A stretch of DNA of 28,435 nt from an uncultured Massilia sp. (GCA_946886065.1 CAMPHU010000036.1:1-28435); one strand, 5' to 3'. Counted from the stretch's first letter, positions 7,275 to 14,657 are shown. Program-made: numbers and translations. Notes: generated from the letters alone by a model not told the origin.

Positions 7275-7298
7275 TCCGGCAGGAGGGGCGACGCAAAC

Positions 7299-7328
7299 GA
7301 AAACGCCAGCCCGAAGGCTGGCGTTTTC
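7299..7328. terminator. Bidirectional rho-independent terminator
   Basis: A perfect 13-bp stem, GAAAACGCCAGCC (7299-7311) and GGCTGGCGTTTTC (7316-7328), has a CGAA/TTCG tetraloop. TTTTC ends the stem on either strand. It can stop the plus-strand lipoprotein transcript and the minus-strand tRNA-Lys transcript. Confidence 0.9.
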
Positions 7329-7336
7329 GCTGATTC

Positions 7337-7412
7337 TGGTAGGCCGTGCTGGGCTCGAACCAGCGACCAACGGATTAAAAGTCCGCTGCTCTACCAACTG
7401 AGCTAACGACCC
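7337..7412 (-). tRNA. tRNA-Lys (anticodon UUU)
   Basis: This 76-nt gene on the minus strand folds as a cloverleaf: acceptor GGGTCGT pairing with ACGGCCT (two G-U pairs), D-arm AGCTCAGTTGGTAGAGC, anticodon loop CTTTTAA with anticodon TTT, T-arm with GGTTCGAGCC, and an encoded CCA end. It lies 62 nt downstream of cpoB on the same strand with no obvious terminator between them, so it may be read partly from the tol-pal operon. Confidence 0.97.
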
Positions 7413-7474
7413 GAAAGAAGCAAGATTATAGGTCGAGCTGGCGCGGCTGTCAAATACCCAAGGCGCCTGGCAGC

Positions 7475-8230
7475 TTACTTCAGCGAGGCCAGGCGGTCGC
7501 GCGCGGTCTGCGCCGCGCTCGAGGACGGATACTTCGACACCAGCTGCTGCAGCGCCTTCTTCGCGTTCTTGTTGTCCTTCAGCAGGGCATAGCTGCTGGC
7601 GATGTTGAGCATCGCATCCGGCACTTTCGGGCTGGAGTTATAGGTGCTGGTCACCACTTCCTGGGCCGCGATGGCCTTCTTGTAGTCGCCCAGCGCGTAG
7701 TAGGCGTTGCCCAGCCAGTACTGCGCATTCGAGGCGTAGGCCGACTCCGGGTAGCGCTTGACGAAGTCCTGCAGCGCGCCGGCGGCGGCCTTGTAGTCGC
7801 CCGACTGGAACAGGGCGGTGGCGGCGTCGTAGGCGCTCTTCTCGGATGGCAGGACCTCGGCGGTCTGGCCGTCGATGGTTTCCTGGCGCGGCTCGAGCTT
7901 CTTGATGCGCGCGTCGAGGTCGGCGTATAGCTGCTTCTGGCCGTTCTGGGCCTTGGCGACCTCGTTGGCCAGCACTTCGATCTGGCCGCGCAGGCGCGCC
8001 AGTTCCTGCATGGTCTGCTCGTGCTGGTTCAGCATTTCGATGGTGGAGCTCTTGTCCGCCTTGGTGTCGACGCGGGCGTTGAGGTCGCGGGCGATGTTGT
8101 CGACCTTGGCACGCAGGTCGAGGATCGCTTTGCGCGCTTCGTCGTCGTCGAGCAGGCCGGCGGACGCCTGCAGCGGCATCCAGGCCGCCAGGAACAGGCA
8201 GGCAAGACGGGACGGGGTCAGTTTCATCAT
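7475..8230 (-). CDS. cpoB: Tol-Pal system protein CpoB (YbgF)
   Basis: This periplasmic coordinator of outer-membrane constriction and septal peptidoglycan synthesis has 251 residues. A signal peptide (to about residue 24, cleaved after ASA) is followed by a coiled coil (about 30-115, heptad-rich LRAKVDNIARDL and LARLRGQIEVLANEV) that in the family trimerises and contacts TolA. TPR units then run to the end (about 130-250: AYDAATALFQSGDYKAAAGAL, AQYWLGNAYYALGDYKKAI, and others). The start is the first of two adjacent ATGs with AAAGAG upstream. It is the last protein gene of the tol-pal operon and is separated from pal by a hairpin with a T-run, which suggests lowered or regulated expression. 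Confidence 0.95.
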   Translation of the reverse strand: MMKLTPSRLACLFLAAWMPLQASAGLLDDDEARKAILDLRAKVDNIARDLNARVDTKADKSSTIEMLNQHEQTMQELARLRGQIEVLANEVAKAQNGQKQLYADLDARIKKLEPRQETIDGQTAEVLPSEKSAYDAATALFQSGDYKAAAGALQDFVKRYPESAYASNAQYWLGNAYYALGDYKKAIAAQEVVTSTYNSSPKVPDAMLNIASSYALLKDNKNAKKALQQLVSKYPSSSAAQTARDRLASLK

Positions 8231-8265
8231 GGCGTTGCTCTTTCTACTAAACCAGTTGCAGATAT

Positions 8266-8310
8266 AAAAAACAGGGCGGCTAGCAGTCTGCACCGCTTGC
8301 CGCCCCGCTG
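8266..8310 (-). terminator. Intercistronic terminator/attenuator between pal and cpoB
   Basis: On the minus strand a GGGCGGC/GCCGCCC stem (arms about 8299-8305 and 8274-8280), extendable by CAG/CTG with a bulge, is followed at once by six T (8266-8271). It sits in the 107-nt gap between pal and cpoB and should end part of the tol-pal transcripts. Confidence 0.7.
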
Positions 8311-8337
8311 TCAATCAGCCGAATCTTAAGCCGGCGA

Positions 8338-8862
8338 TTACTGGTAGACGATGTCGGCGCGACGGTTCTCGGCCCAGGCGGCTTCGTTGCTGCCGGTTGC
8401 CTTCGGCTTTTCTTCGCCCAGCGACACGGCTTCCATCTGGCCTTCGGCCACGCCCAGCGAACCCATCGCACGGCGGACGGCTTCGGCGCGCTTCTGGCCC
8501 AGGGCCAGGTTGTACTCGGTGCCGCCGCGTTCGTCGGTGTTGCCCTGGATCAGGACCTTACGCTGGGTGTTCTTGTTCAGGTAAGCCGAGTGGTTTTCCA
8601 CGACCGGACGGCCGTCGTCGCGCACGACGAAGCTGTCGTAGTCGAAGTAGACGCTGCGGTTGGCCAGCACGCCCTTCGGATCGTTCAGCGGATCGACGGT
8701 GCCGGTTTCGACCGGCTTGATCTCGCGGGTGTCGGCTTGCACCGGCGCCGGCTCCGTCGATTTTTCCTGGACGGTGGTTTCGGTCAGCTTGGTCGGCGAC
8801 GAGCAAGCAGCCAGCAGGGCGGCTGCCGAGGCGATGAAGGCGACGCTCTTGAAGTTGCGCAT
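8338..8862 (-). CDS. pal: Peptidoglycan-associated lipoprotein Pal
   Basis: This 174-residue outer-membrane lipoprotein anchors the membrane to peptidoglycan and is moved to the division site by TolQRA-TolB. The lipobox LAAC gives Cys20. A flexible Pro/Glu/Thr-rich tether (about 21-60) leads into an OmpA-like domain (about 65-174) with YFDYDS, QGNTDERGGTEYNLALGQKRA and NRRADIVY. D110 and R125 are at the positions that bind meso-diaminopimelate in the family. A CAGGAGAA ribosome site precedes the ATG. It sits between tolB (35-nt gap) and cpoB in the standard order. Confidence 0.97.
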   Translation of the reverse strand: MRNFKSVAFIASAAALLAACSSPTKLTETTVQEKSTEPAPVQADTREIKPVETGTVDPLNDPKGVLANRSVYFDYDSFVVRDDGRPVVENHSAYLNKNTQRKVLIQGNTDERGGTEYNLALGQKRAEAVRRAMGSLGVAEGQMEAVSLGEEKPKATGSNEAAWAENRRADIVYQ

Positions 8863-8897
8863 GGTTTTTCTCCTGTTCTGGTAAAGGTTTTACTTCG

Positions 8898-10163
8898 TTA
8901 CTTCATGAAGGGACCCCAGCTGGGCTCCCGAATGTTTCCCGCTTTGGTGGTTAAGCGCTGCTTGACCCGTCCATCCACCGACACCACGGCCAGCGAGGTT
9001 CGCCCGCCGCCCTTGGTCGCATACATGATGTACTTGCCGTTAGGCGAAAAACTCGGTTCGGTGGCCCCATCGGCCAGGCGCAGCTCCTGGCCGCTGGCCA
9101 GGTCCATCGCATATAAGGAGAAACCGCCGTCGCGCTGGGAGATCCATGCCAGGGTCTTCCCATCAGGAGACACGCGCGGGCTGATGTTGTAGCTGCCGTT
9201 GAAGGTCACGCGGGTGGCGTTGCCGCCTGCCGCGTTCATCTTGTAAACCTGCGGGCCGCCGCTGCGGTCGCTGGTGAAATAAATGGTCTGGCCGTCGGCC
9301 GAGAACTGCGGCTCGGTGTCGATCGCGTTGTTGGTGGTCAGGCGGCGCAGGCCGCTGCCGTCCGAGCGCACCGTGTAGATCTCGGTATTGCCGTCTTTCG
9401 ACAGGGCCACGGCGAGCGTGCTGCCGTCCGGCGCCCACGACGGCGCCGAGTTGTTGCCCTTCTGGTTGGAGATCTGGTTGCGGCGGCCGGTCATCAGGTC
9501 TTGCAGGTAGACCACCGGCTTGCGGTCTTCCAGCGAGACGTAGGCGACCTTGCTGCCGTCCGGCGACCAGGCCGGCGAGATGATCGGTTCGCGGCCGTGC
9601 ACGGCGACGATTTCGTTCTCGCCGTCGGCATCGGCCACGGCCAGGCTGTAGTGGCGGCCGGCGCGGTCTTCCTTCACGTAGGCGATGCGGGTCGAGAAGA
9701 TGCCCTTCACGCCGGTCAGCTTTTCGTAGACGTCGTCGGCGATGCGGTGCGCCTGCAGGCGGGTGTACTTGGGCTGGACTTCGCCGCCCATCTGCGAGAT
9801 CTGGCCGCCCTTGACGGTATCGAGCAGCTTGTAGCGCACGGCCAGGCGGCCGTCCGGCTGGCGCGACACGCTGCCGACCACCAGGGCGTCGGCGCCGCTG
9901 GCCTTGAAGGCGGCCAGGTCGACATTGGCGCTGTCGCTGATCACCTGGCCGGCGTCGATCACCTTGAACACGCCGGAGCGTTCGAGGTCGGCGCGGATCA
10001 CGGCCGACACCTGGGCCGGCGCCACGCCTTCGTCGGCGAAGGCGGCGACGGCAACCGGGATCTGGTTGCTGCCGACGCCGGCGATTTCGACCTTGAGCTG
10101 GGCCTGGGTGGCAGTGCCCATCAGCATCGTTGCACTAAACAGCAGTATGTGAAGTTTTTTCAT
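8898..10163 (-). CDS. tolB: Tol-Pal system beta-propeller protein TolB
   Basis: This 421-residue periplasmic protein cycles between Pal and TolA. A signal peptide (MKKLHILLFSATMLMGTATQA) is followed by the N-terminal alpha/beta domain (about 22-165) and a six-bladed propeller. The blades are seen as repeated ISPAWSPDGSKVAYVS, PSWAPDGSTLAVA, PQFSADGQTIYFTS, ISPRVSPDGKTLAWIS and PSFSPNGKYIMYA strands with intervening DL/GR turns. The propeller surface binds Pal, and the mature N-terminus (TolA box) binds TolA, by family knowledge. The length equals the usual one. The ribosome site is weak, so translational coupling within the operon is likely. Confidence 0.97.
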   Translation of the reverse strand: MKKLHILLFSATMLMGTATQAQLKVEIAGVGSNQIPVAVAAFADEGVAPAQVSAVIRADLERSGVFKVIDAGQVISDSANVDLAAFKASGADALVVGSVSRQPDGRLAVRYKLLDTVKGGQISQMGGEVQPKYTRLQAHRIADDVYEKLTGVKGIFSTRIAYVKEDRAGRHYSLAVADADGENEIVAVHGREPIISPAWSPDGSKVAYVSLEDRKPVVYLQDLMTGRRNQISNQKGNNSAPSWAPDGSTLAVALSKDGNTEIYTVRSDGSGLRRLTTNNAIDTEPQFSADGQTIYFTSDRSGGPQVYKMNAAGGNATRVTFNGSYNISPRVSPDGKTLAWISQRDGGFSLYAMDLASGQELRLADGATEPSFSPNGKYIMYATKGGGRTSLAVVSVDGRVKQRLTTKAGNIREPSWGPFMK

Positions 10164-10192
10164 AGTCTGTGAGTCAGATTGAGGTCGAGCCG

Positions 10193-11113
10193 TCAGTCGA
10201 GGTCTTTCATCGAGAAATTGACCTCGAGGTTGCGCTCTACCGTACCATCTTTCTTCTTGGGTAGTGGGGACGCTTTGCGGATGCCGTTTTCCACCGCGCG
10301 GTCGAATTCCGGCACGCCGCTGCTCTTGGCCAGGCGCACCGACATGATTTCGCCGGTCGGCAACTGGTCCACCTTGAACACGGCCTTCGGGTTGCCCGGT
10401 ACATTGGTGCCGCCCGCATAGGTCGTATTGCTCTTGATCTTGGCCGTGATCGCGGCGACATAGCCGCTGTCGATCTTCGGCGCGGTCGATTTCTCGGCCG
10501 AACCTCCGCTGCCCATGGCGCCGGCCATGCGCTTGAGGTCTTCCTGGCGGATCTTGTCCAGGCGGGCCGCTTCGGCCCTGGCTGCGTCAGCCGCCTTTTT
10601 CTTGTCGGCGAGTTCTTTCTTCTTTTTCTCGTCGGCTTCTTTCTTTGCCAGCTCCTTGCGGTCCGCTTCTTCTTTTTTCTTTTTCTCGTCCTCTTTTTTC
10701 TTCTGCTCGGCGATTTCCTTCTTGCGCTTCTCTTCGCGCTCCGCCAGGTCCTTCTTCAGCTGTTCGGCCTTGCGCTCCTTCTCGCGCTCGAGGGCGATAT
10801 CGGGCGGCGTCGGCGCAGGGCGCTCGACGGGCGGCGGCGGCTCGGCGCGCTGGACGGGCTGCGGTTCCGGCTCGGGTTCGGGCTCGGGCGGCGGCTCGGC
10901 CGGCAGGGGAGGCGCGGCGGCGGTCTGGACCGACATGTCCCAGACCTCGGCCTCGACCGCGACCGGCTCGTTGCTCTGCCAGCTGATGCCGAACCACAGG
11001 AAGGACAGCAAAATGGCGTGCACGAACACCGCCAGCAGGAAGGACGGCAGGCGCTTCGGTTCGGGCGGCACGTAATACGGGGTGCCGGCGCTGGCAGGCT
11101 TCATGGCTGACAT
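10193..11113 (-). CDS. tolA: Cell envelope integrity protein TolA
   Basis: This inner-membrane protein of 306 residues transmits proton-motive-force energy from TolQR to TolB-Pal. It has a short cytosolic N-terminus, one membrane helix (about 25-45, FLLAVFVHAILLSFLWFG), a Pro/Glu-rich stretch (about 70-105) and a long Lys/Glu/Ala-rich helix (about 108-205) that spans the periplasm. A globular TonB-like C-terminal domain (about 215-306) contains the GEIMSVRLAKSSGVPEFDRAV segment. The ATG at 11113 lies 10 nt after the tolR stop; a second in-frame ATG three codons later is possible. The gene is in canonical operon position. Confidence 0.95.
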   Translation of the reverse strand: MSAMKPASAGTPYYVPPEPKRLPSFLLAVFVHAILLSFLWFGISWQSNEPVAVEAEVWDMSVQTAAAPPLPAEPPPEPEPEPEPQPVQRAEPPPPVERPAPTPPDIALEREKERKAEQLKKDLAEREEKRKKEIAEQKKKEDEKKKKEEADRKELAKKEADEKKKKELADKKKAADAARAEAARLDKIRQEDLKRMAGAMGSGGSAEKSTAPKIDSGYVAAITAKIKSNTTYAGGTNVPGNPKAVFKVDQLPTGEIMSVRLAKSSGVPEFDRAVENGIRKASPLPKKKDGTVERNLEVNFSMKDLD

Positions 11114-11123
11114 GGATCCGGCT

Positions 11124-11555
11124 TCACTTGGTAGCGAGTCCCACGCGGTTGATGCCCATCTTCTTGGCTTCGGAAATCAGCTGGATGACATCGTCGTATT
11201 TGCTGTCCTTGTCGCCCGCGATCAAGACCGGATAGTCCGGATTTTCTTCGTGCAGGGCGCGCAGGCGCTGGAGCAGGGCGGCGCGGTCGGCGACATCTTC
11301 GCTGGCCACCTTCTGCTTGCCGTTCACCCCGATCGACAGCTTGCCTTCCGGCTGGACCTGGACCTGGATATAGGTATCCGGCGGCAGCGCCGACTTCTCG
11401 GCGCGCGGCAGGTTGACCACGCTCGGCGCCTCGTTGGCCGGCACCGCCATGAAGATAATGAGCAGCACCAGCATCACGTCGATGTAGGGCACGACGTTGA
11501 TCTCGGACTTGAATTTGCGGCGGCGCCCGCCGCGCATGCTGCTGGAAAAGGCCAT
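11124..11555 (-). CDS. tolR: TolR/ExbD-family proton-channel protein
   Basis: This 143-residue inner-membrane stator partner of TolQ has one transmembrane helix (about 22-42) with the conserved Asp in VVPYIDVMLVLLIIFM. In the family this residue carries protons and drives TolA movement. The remainder is the periplasmic dimerising domain, including the ALLQRLRALHEENPDYPVLIAGD and KMGINRVGLAT segments typical of TolR. A GGAGGA ribosome site precedes the ATG. It is 12 nt after tolQ and 10 nt before tolA. Confidence 0.96.
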   Translation of the reverse strand: MAFSSSMRGGRRRKFKSEINVVPYIDVMLVLLIIFMAVPANEAPSVVNLPRAEKSALPPDTYIQVQVQPEGKLSIGVNGKQKVASEDVADRAALLQRLRALHEENPDYPVLIAGDKDSKYDDVIQLISEAKKMGINRVGLATK

Positions 11556-11567
11556 CCCGTCCTCCGA

Positions 11568-12251
11568 TCAGCGCGCCTGGCGCTGCAGGATGTTCGAGAA
11601 TTCCTCGACGAAGCTCTCGAAGCGGTTGGCCAGGCGGTCGATGTCGTGCGTGAAGCGGTTGTAGGCGACGACCGCCGGGATCGCGGCGAACAGGCCGATC
11701 GCGGTGGCGATCAGGGCCTCGGCGATGCCGGGCGCGACCACCGCCAGGGTGGCTTGCTGCACGTTGGCCAGGCCGCGGAAGGCGTTCATGATGCCCCACA
11801 CGGTGCCGAGCAGGCCGATGTAGGGGGACACGGAACCGACCGAGGCCAGGAAGTTCAGGTGGGTGTCCAGCATGTCGAGTTCGCGCTGGAAGGAGGCGCG
11901 CATGGCGCGGCGTGCGCCGTCGAGCACGGCGCCCATGTCGAGCGCGTCGCGCGAGGCTTGCTTGCCCTTGATGAATTCGCCCATGCCGGCTTCGAAGATG
12001 CGGGCCAGCGGGCCGCTCTGGTCGCGCTGGCTGCTGGCGCTCTGGTGCAGGGTGTGCAGGTTGCCGCCGGCCCAGAAGCTGCGTTCGAACTGCTCGGTCT
12101 GGCTACGGGCGGCGCGGATCGCGAACAGCTTGCGGAAGATATAGGTCCAGCTCAGCACCGACAAGGCCAGCAACAGGGCCATGATCAGTTGCACCAGCAC
12201 GTGGGCGTTGCTGATCAGGGCGATAAACGAAAGGTCTTGGGTCGCGGTCAT
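11568..12251 (-). CDS. tolQ: TolQ/ExbB-family proton-channel protein
   Basis: This three-helix inner-membrane protein of 227 residues forms the pentameric channel around TolR. Helix 1 is near the N-terminus (VLVQLIMALLLALSVLSWTYIF). Helices 2 and 3 lie in the C-terminal half (VGSVSPYIGLLGTVWGIMNAF and ALIATAIGLFAAIPAVVAYNRF). The GLLGTVWG turn and the ATAIGLFAAIPAV helix are family signatures. The ATG at 12251 gives the usual N-terminus; a TTG three codons earlier is an alternative. It follows ybgC by 25 nt with a poor ribosome site. Confidence 0.96.
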   Translation of the reverse strand: MTATQDLSFIALISNAHVLVQLIMALLLALSVLSWTYIFRKLFAIRAARSQTEQFERSFWAGGNLHTLHQSASSQRDQSGPLARIFEAGMGEFIKGKQASRDALDMGAVLDGARRAMRASFQRELDMLDTHLNFLASVGSVSPYIGLLGTVWGIMNAFRGLANVQQATLAVVAPGIAEALIATAIGLFAAIPAVVAYNRFTHDIDRLANRFESFVEEFSNILQRQAR

Positions 12252-12276
12252 CGGTAGCAAAGTATTGTATAAATGG

Positions 12277-12693
12277 TCAGGCGAGGCGCTGTGCGCCGCG
12301 CATTTTATCAGCCACGTCTTCTGGCAGGGAACGGGGACGCATGGTGGCGAGGTCGACGCAGCCCACCTTCACGCTGGCGCTGGTCAGCAGCGTTTCTCCG
12401 CGCCAGGCTTGCTGGAGGAACAGGACCGAAGCGCGGCCGAGCTTGTCGACAGTCGTGCGGATCGTCAGTTCGTCGTCGAGGCGGGCGGGCGCATGGTAGT
12501 CCAGGCTGGCGCTCTTGACCACGAAGGCGGTGCCGTCGGCGTCGAGCAGCGCCTGCTGCTGAACGCCGGTCGCACGCAGCCATTCGGTGCGCGCGCGTTC
12601 GAAGAATTTGAGGTAGTTAGCGTAAAACACGATACCACCGGCGTCGGTGTCTTCGTAATAGACCCGCACTGGCCAGTCAAAAGCTGAAGGCAT
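12277..12693 (-). CDS. ybgC: Tol-Pal-associated acyl-CoA thioesterase YbgC
   Basis: This hot-dog-fold thioesterase of 138 residues hydrolyses acyl-CoA esters (short-chain or hydroxyacyl-CoA in studied homologues). The active-site signature YYEDTDAGGIVFYANYL contains the catalytic Asp17 (E. coli Asp18) and is followed by FFERARTEWLR. Later DDELTIRTTVDKLGRASVLFLQQA strands match the hot-dog core. It is the first gene of the tol-pal operon, as in most proteobacteria, and probably acts near the inner membrane with phospholipid enzymes. I take the ATG at 12693; a TTG four codons upstream is possible. Confidence 0.93.
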   Translation of the reverse strand: MPSAFDWPVRVYYEDTDAGGIVFYANYLKFFERARTEWLRATGVQQQALLDADGTAFVVKSASLDYHAPARLDDELTIRTTVDKLGRASVLFLQQAWRGETLLTSASVKVGCVDLATMRPRSLPEDVADKMRGAQRLA

Positions 12694-12724
12694 TTCCCCT
12701 GCCAATTAAGTGTGAATAGGAAAC

Positions 12725-12730
12725 ATTTTA
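12725..12730 (-). promoter_or_regulatory. Candidate -10 of the ybgC-tol-pal operon
   Basis: TAAAAT on the minus strand lies 31 nt upstream of the ybgC ATG. No matching -35 is clear. The 18-bp palindrome described separately begins 19 nt further upstream, about where a -35 would be, which suggests a regulated promoter. Confidence 0.4.
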
Positions 12731-12749
12731 CGCGATTTCGGTCCGCCCT

Positions 12750-12767
12750 ATGTACGGTGCCGTACAT
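12750..12767. promoter_or_regulatory. Perfect 18-bp palindrome, candidate operator upstream of ybgC
   Basis: ATGTACGG (12750-12757) and CCGTACAT (12760-12767) are exact reverse complements around a TG spacer. The 8-bp half-sites and short spacer suit a dimeric helix-turn-helix regulator, for example of the TetR or GntR type. The location over the -35 zone of the tol-pal promoter suggests repression or activation of envelope genes. The regulator is not in this window. Confidence 0.5.
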
Positions 12768-12775
12768 TAAACGGC

Positions 12776-12804
12776 AAAAAACCGCCTGCCTCTTCCCATC
12801 AGGC
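12776..12804 (-). terminator. Weak terminator-like hairpin in the ybgC leader
   Basis: On the minus strand GCCTG...CAGGC (arms 12800-12804 and 12784-12788, 11-nt loop) is followed shortly by six T (12776-12781). The stem is only 5 bp. If transcribed from further upstream it could attenuate the operon or end a small RNA. Confidence 0.3.
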
Positions 12805-13039
12805 ATGCGTAGCGTCGCTAAGTAGACGTGAAATAGTGCAAGAAGGCCAATTACTGTAACACTTTCTCACAATTGCCCAGCGCCCGTTACAAACGGTATC
12901 CCAAGCGGGAGACGGAGCGAACGGCCGTCGATCCTTGCCGGGCTTCCGGTTCATCCTATCCGTTCTGACAGGGTGGCGTCCGAATGACGGCCAGCGGGGG
13001 CCTGCCCATGTTATTTTCCGGCCTTTCACCAGAAGGATC
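12805..13039. other. Divergent intergenic region
   Basis: This part of the space between ybgC (-) and the exported protein gene (+) has no gene. TGTAAC (12855-12860) and GTTACA (12886-12891) form an inverted pair 25 nt apart, possibly a regulator site. No convincing sigma70 promoter for the plus-strand gene was found. Confidence 0.4.
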
Positions 13040-13045
13040 ATGGGA

Positions 13046-13756
13046 ATGCGCATTCGTTTTCTACTCGCGCTGCTGGCGGTCGCCGGCGGTGCGCAGGCGG
13101 CCGGCGCCGGCGCCGCCGACACCCCGGCGGACGGCCAGCCGATGGCCTGGCGCTACGGCTTGCTGCAAACCGCCCAGGCCGAGTTCGACAAGAACGTCGC
13201 CGCCAGGGCGCCGGGCGCGGTGCTGGCATTCCGCCTGCCCAAGGTGGATCCGGTGCAGGGCGACCACCAGGTCGAATTGGTCCAGGGCGAGAAGCGCACG
13301 CCTTTGCCGATGCTTGCCGGCGCGCGTTTCGCGCTGCCGCACGATGCCCAGGCGGCCAGCGCGGACGCCATGGTCGTGGCGAACCAGCGTTTTCCCAAGG
13401 GCGACTTCAATCACCCGAACGTCCAGGTGCGTTCGCCGGGGCTCCCGCAAGGCGTCAACCGGATGGGCGACCTGCGGCTGGCATGCGCCGCGCAAATCGC
13501 CATGGGAAAAGCGGAAGGATTCAAGTTCCGGGCGATCTTCGCCGTCGCCGGCCTGTTCGGCCTGGACGTCTGCGAAAAGCTGGAGGTCACGAACATCGAC
13601 GCCCCCAACGCGGCCTACGATACCGTCGTGATCGAAGACGGCGAGCGCAAGCTGGCGCAGTCCAGCAAGCGGGAAAACATGACGCGCCTGGGCGACCAGG
13701 GCTGGTCCGACAATGCCCGCATCAGTTTCCTGCTGAACGGCGTTGCCGTGCAGTGA
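13046..13756 (+). CDS. Exported protein of unknown function
   Basis: This 236-residue protein has a Sec signal peptide (MRIRFLLALLAVAGGAQA, cleavage likely after residue 18). The mature part is soluble and of mixed composition, with two cysteines (RLACAAQ and DVCEKL) about 35 residues apart that could pair. One moderately hydrophobic stretch, FRAIFAVAGLFGLDV, lies between them. The ATG at 13046 is 8 nt after AAGGA; another ATG two codons upstream (13040) is too close to that site. I recognise no family. It is convergent with the short-chain dehydrogenase gene, 36 nt away. Confidence 0.75.
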   Translation: MRIRFLLALLAVAGGAQAAGAGAADTPADGQPMAWRYGLLQTAQAEFDKNVAARAPGAVLAFRLPKVDPVQGDHQVELVQGEKRTPLPMLAGARFALPHDAQAASADAMVVANQRFPKGDFNHPNVQVRSPGLPQGVNRMGDLRLACAAQIAMGKAEGFKFRAIFAVAGLFGLDVCEKLEVTNIDAPNAAYDTVVIEDGERKLAQSSKRENMTRLGDQGWSDNARISFLLNGVAVQ

Positions 13757-13792
13757 GCAGCTGCCGGCGCGCCTTGCGGTCAATGCCTCAGG

Positions 13793-14542
13793 TCAGGTGC
13801 TGCGCTTGATGGCGAAAGGCGAGAAACCCTGGCAGGTCGGCATCAGCTCGATCAGGTTGACGTTGATGTGCGGCGGCAGGGTCGCGATCCAGTACGCCGT
13901 CTCGGCGATATCCTGGGCGGTCAGTGGGGTCGTACCCTCGTAGACCTTGGCCGCGGCCGCGTCGTCGCCCTTGAAGCGCACGTTCGAGAACTCGGTGCCG
14001 CCGCACAGGCCCGGCGCCAGGTTGGTGGCGCGCACGCCCGTGCCGACCAGGTCGGCGCGCAGGTTGAGCGTGAACTGCTCGACGAAGGCCTTGGTCGCGC
14101 CGTACACGTTGCCGCCCGGGTAGGGGTAGTGGCCGGCCACCGAGCCCAGGTTGATCACCAGGCCGCTGCCGCGCCCGACCATGCCGGGCAAGACGGCGCG
14201 GGTCATGGTCACCAGGCCCTGGCAATTGGTGGCGATCATGGTTTCCCAGTCTTCCAGCGGCACTTCGTGCGCCGGCAAGGTGTTCAGCGCCAGGCCGGCG
14301 TTGTTGACCAGGACATCGATCGCGCGCCAGTCCGGCGGCAGAGCAGCCAGCGCCGCGTCGATCGAGGCGCGGCTGGTGACGTCCAGGGTGACGGGCAGGG
14401 CGGCGTCGCCCAGCTCGGCCGCCAGTTCGGCGATACGCTCGGTGCGGCGCGCGGCGAGCACCACGCGGTGGCCGTTGCGGGCGAAAGTGCGCGCCATCTC
14501 GGCGCCGAAGCCGGCCGAGGCGCCGGTGATGAATACGATCAT
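13793..14542 (-). CDS. ydfG: SDR oxidoreductase, YdfG-type NADP-dependent 3-hydroxy acid dehydrogenase
   Basis: This cytosolic short-chain dehydrogenase of 249 residues closely follows E. coli YdfG, which oxidises serine, allo-threonine and related 3-hydroxy acids and reduces malonic semialdehyde. The cofactor motif TGASAGFG (residues 6-13), Arg residues after strand 2 (AARRTER, suggesting NADP), NNAG (80-83), catalytic S134, and Y147 with K151 are all present. The segments VNNAGLAL, DWETMI, MTRAVLPGM, YPGGNVYGATKAF and GGTEFSNVRFKGDD are hallmark YdfG sequence. The start at 14542 aligns with the family; upstream in-frame sequence is not conserved-looking. It is a single-gene unit. Confidence 0.92.
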   Translation of the reverse strand: MIVFITGASAGFGAEMARTFARNGHRVVLAARRTERIAELAAELGDAALPVTLDVTSRASIDAALAALPPDWRAIDVLVNNAGLALNTLPAHEVPLEDWETMIATNCQGLVTMTRAVLPGMVGRGSGLVINLGSVAGHYPYPGGNVYGATKAFVEQFTLNLRADLVGTGVRATNLAPGLCGGTEFSNVRFKGDDAAAAKVYEGTTPLTAQDIAETAYWIATLPPHINVNLIELMPTCQGFSPFAIKRST

Positions 14543-14657
14543 GGAAGGTCCCGGTACGAGTTTATGCAGGGTAGGCAGGGAAATTGTAGCCGAAACGGCC
14601 ATGTTTCCGCTGGCGGCCCCCCGTTTGGCAGGGCTTGCCAGGGCGACAGCAGTTTCC

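Noticed and set aside
6593..7333. Alternative plus-strand frame over the Cys-rich lipoprotein
   Set aside because: It would run through the bidirectional terminator and has no signal peptide; the 6621 frame has a proper lipobox.
7299..7412. Possible tRNA-associated integration site
   Set aside because: I found no repeat of the tRNA 3' end on either side and no integrase gene, so an attachment site cannot be supported from this window.
12799..13122. A 107-residue minus-strand open frame upstream of ybgC, ending by the weak terminator
   Set aside because: It starts inside the antisense of the exported protein gene's signal peptide, has no ribosome site, and shows no coding character.
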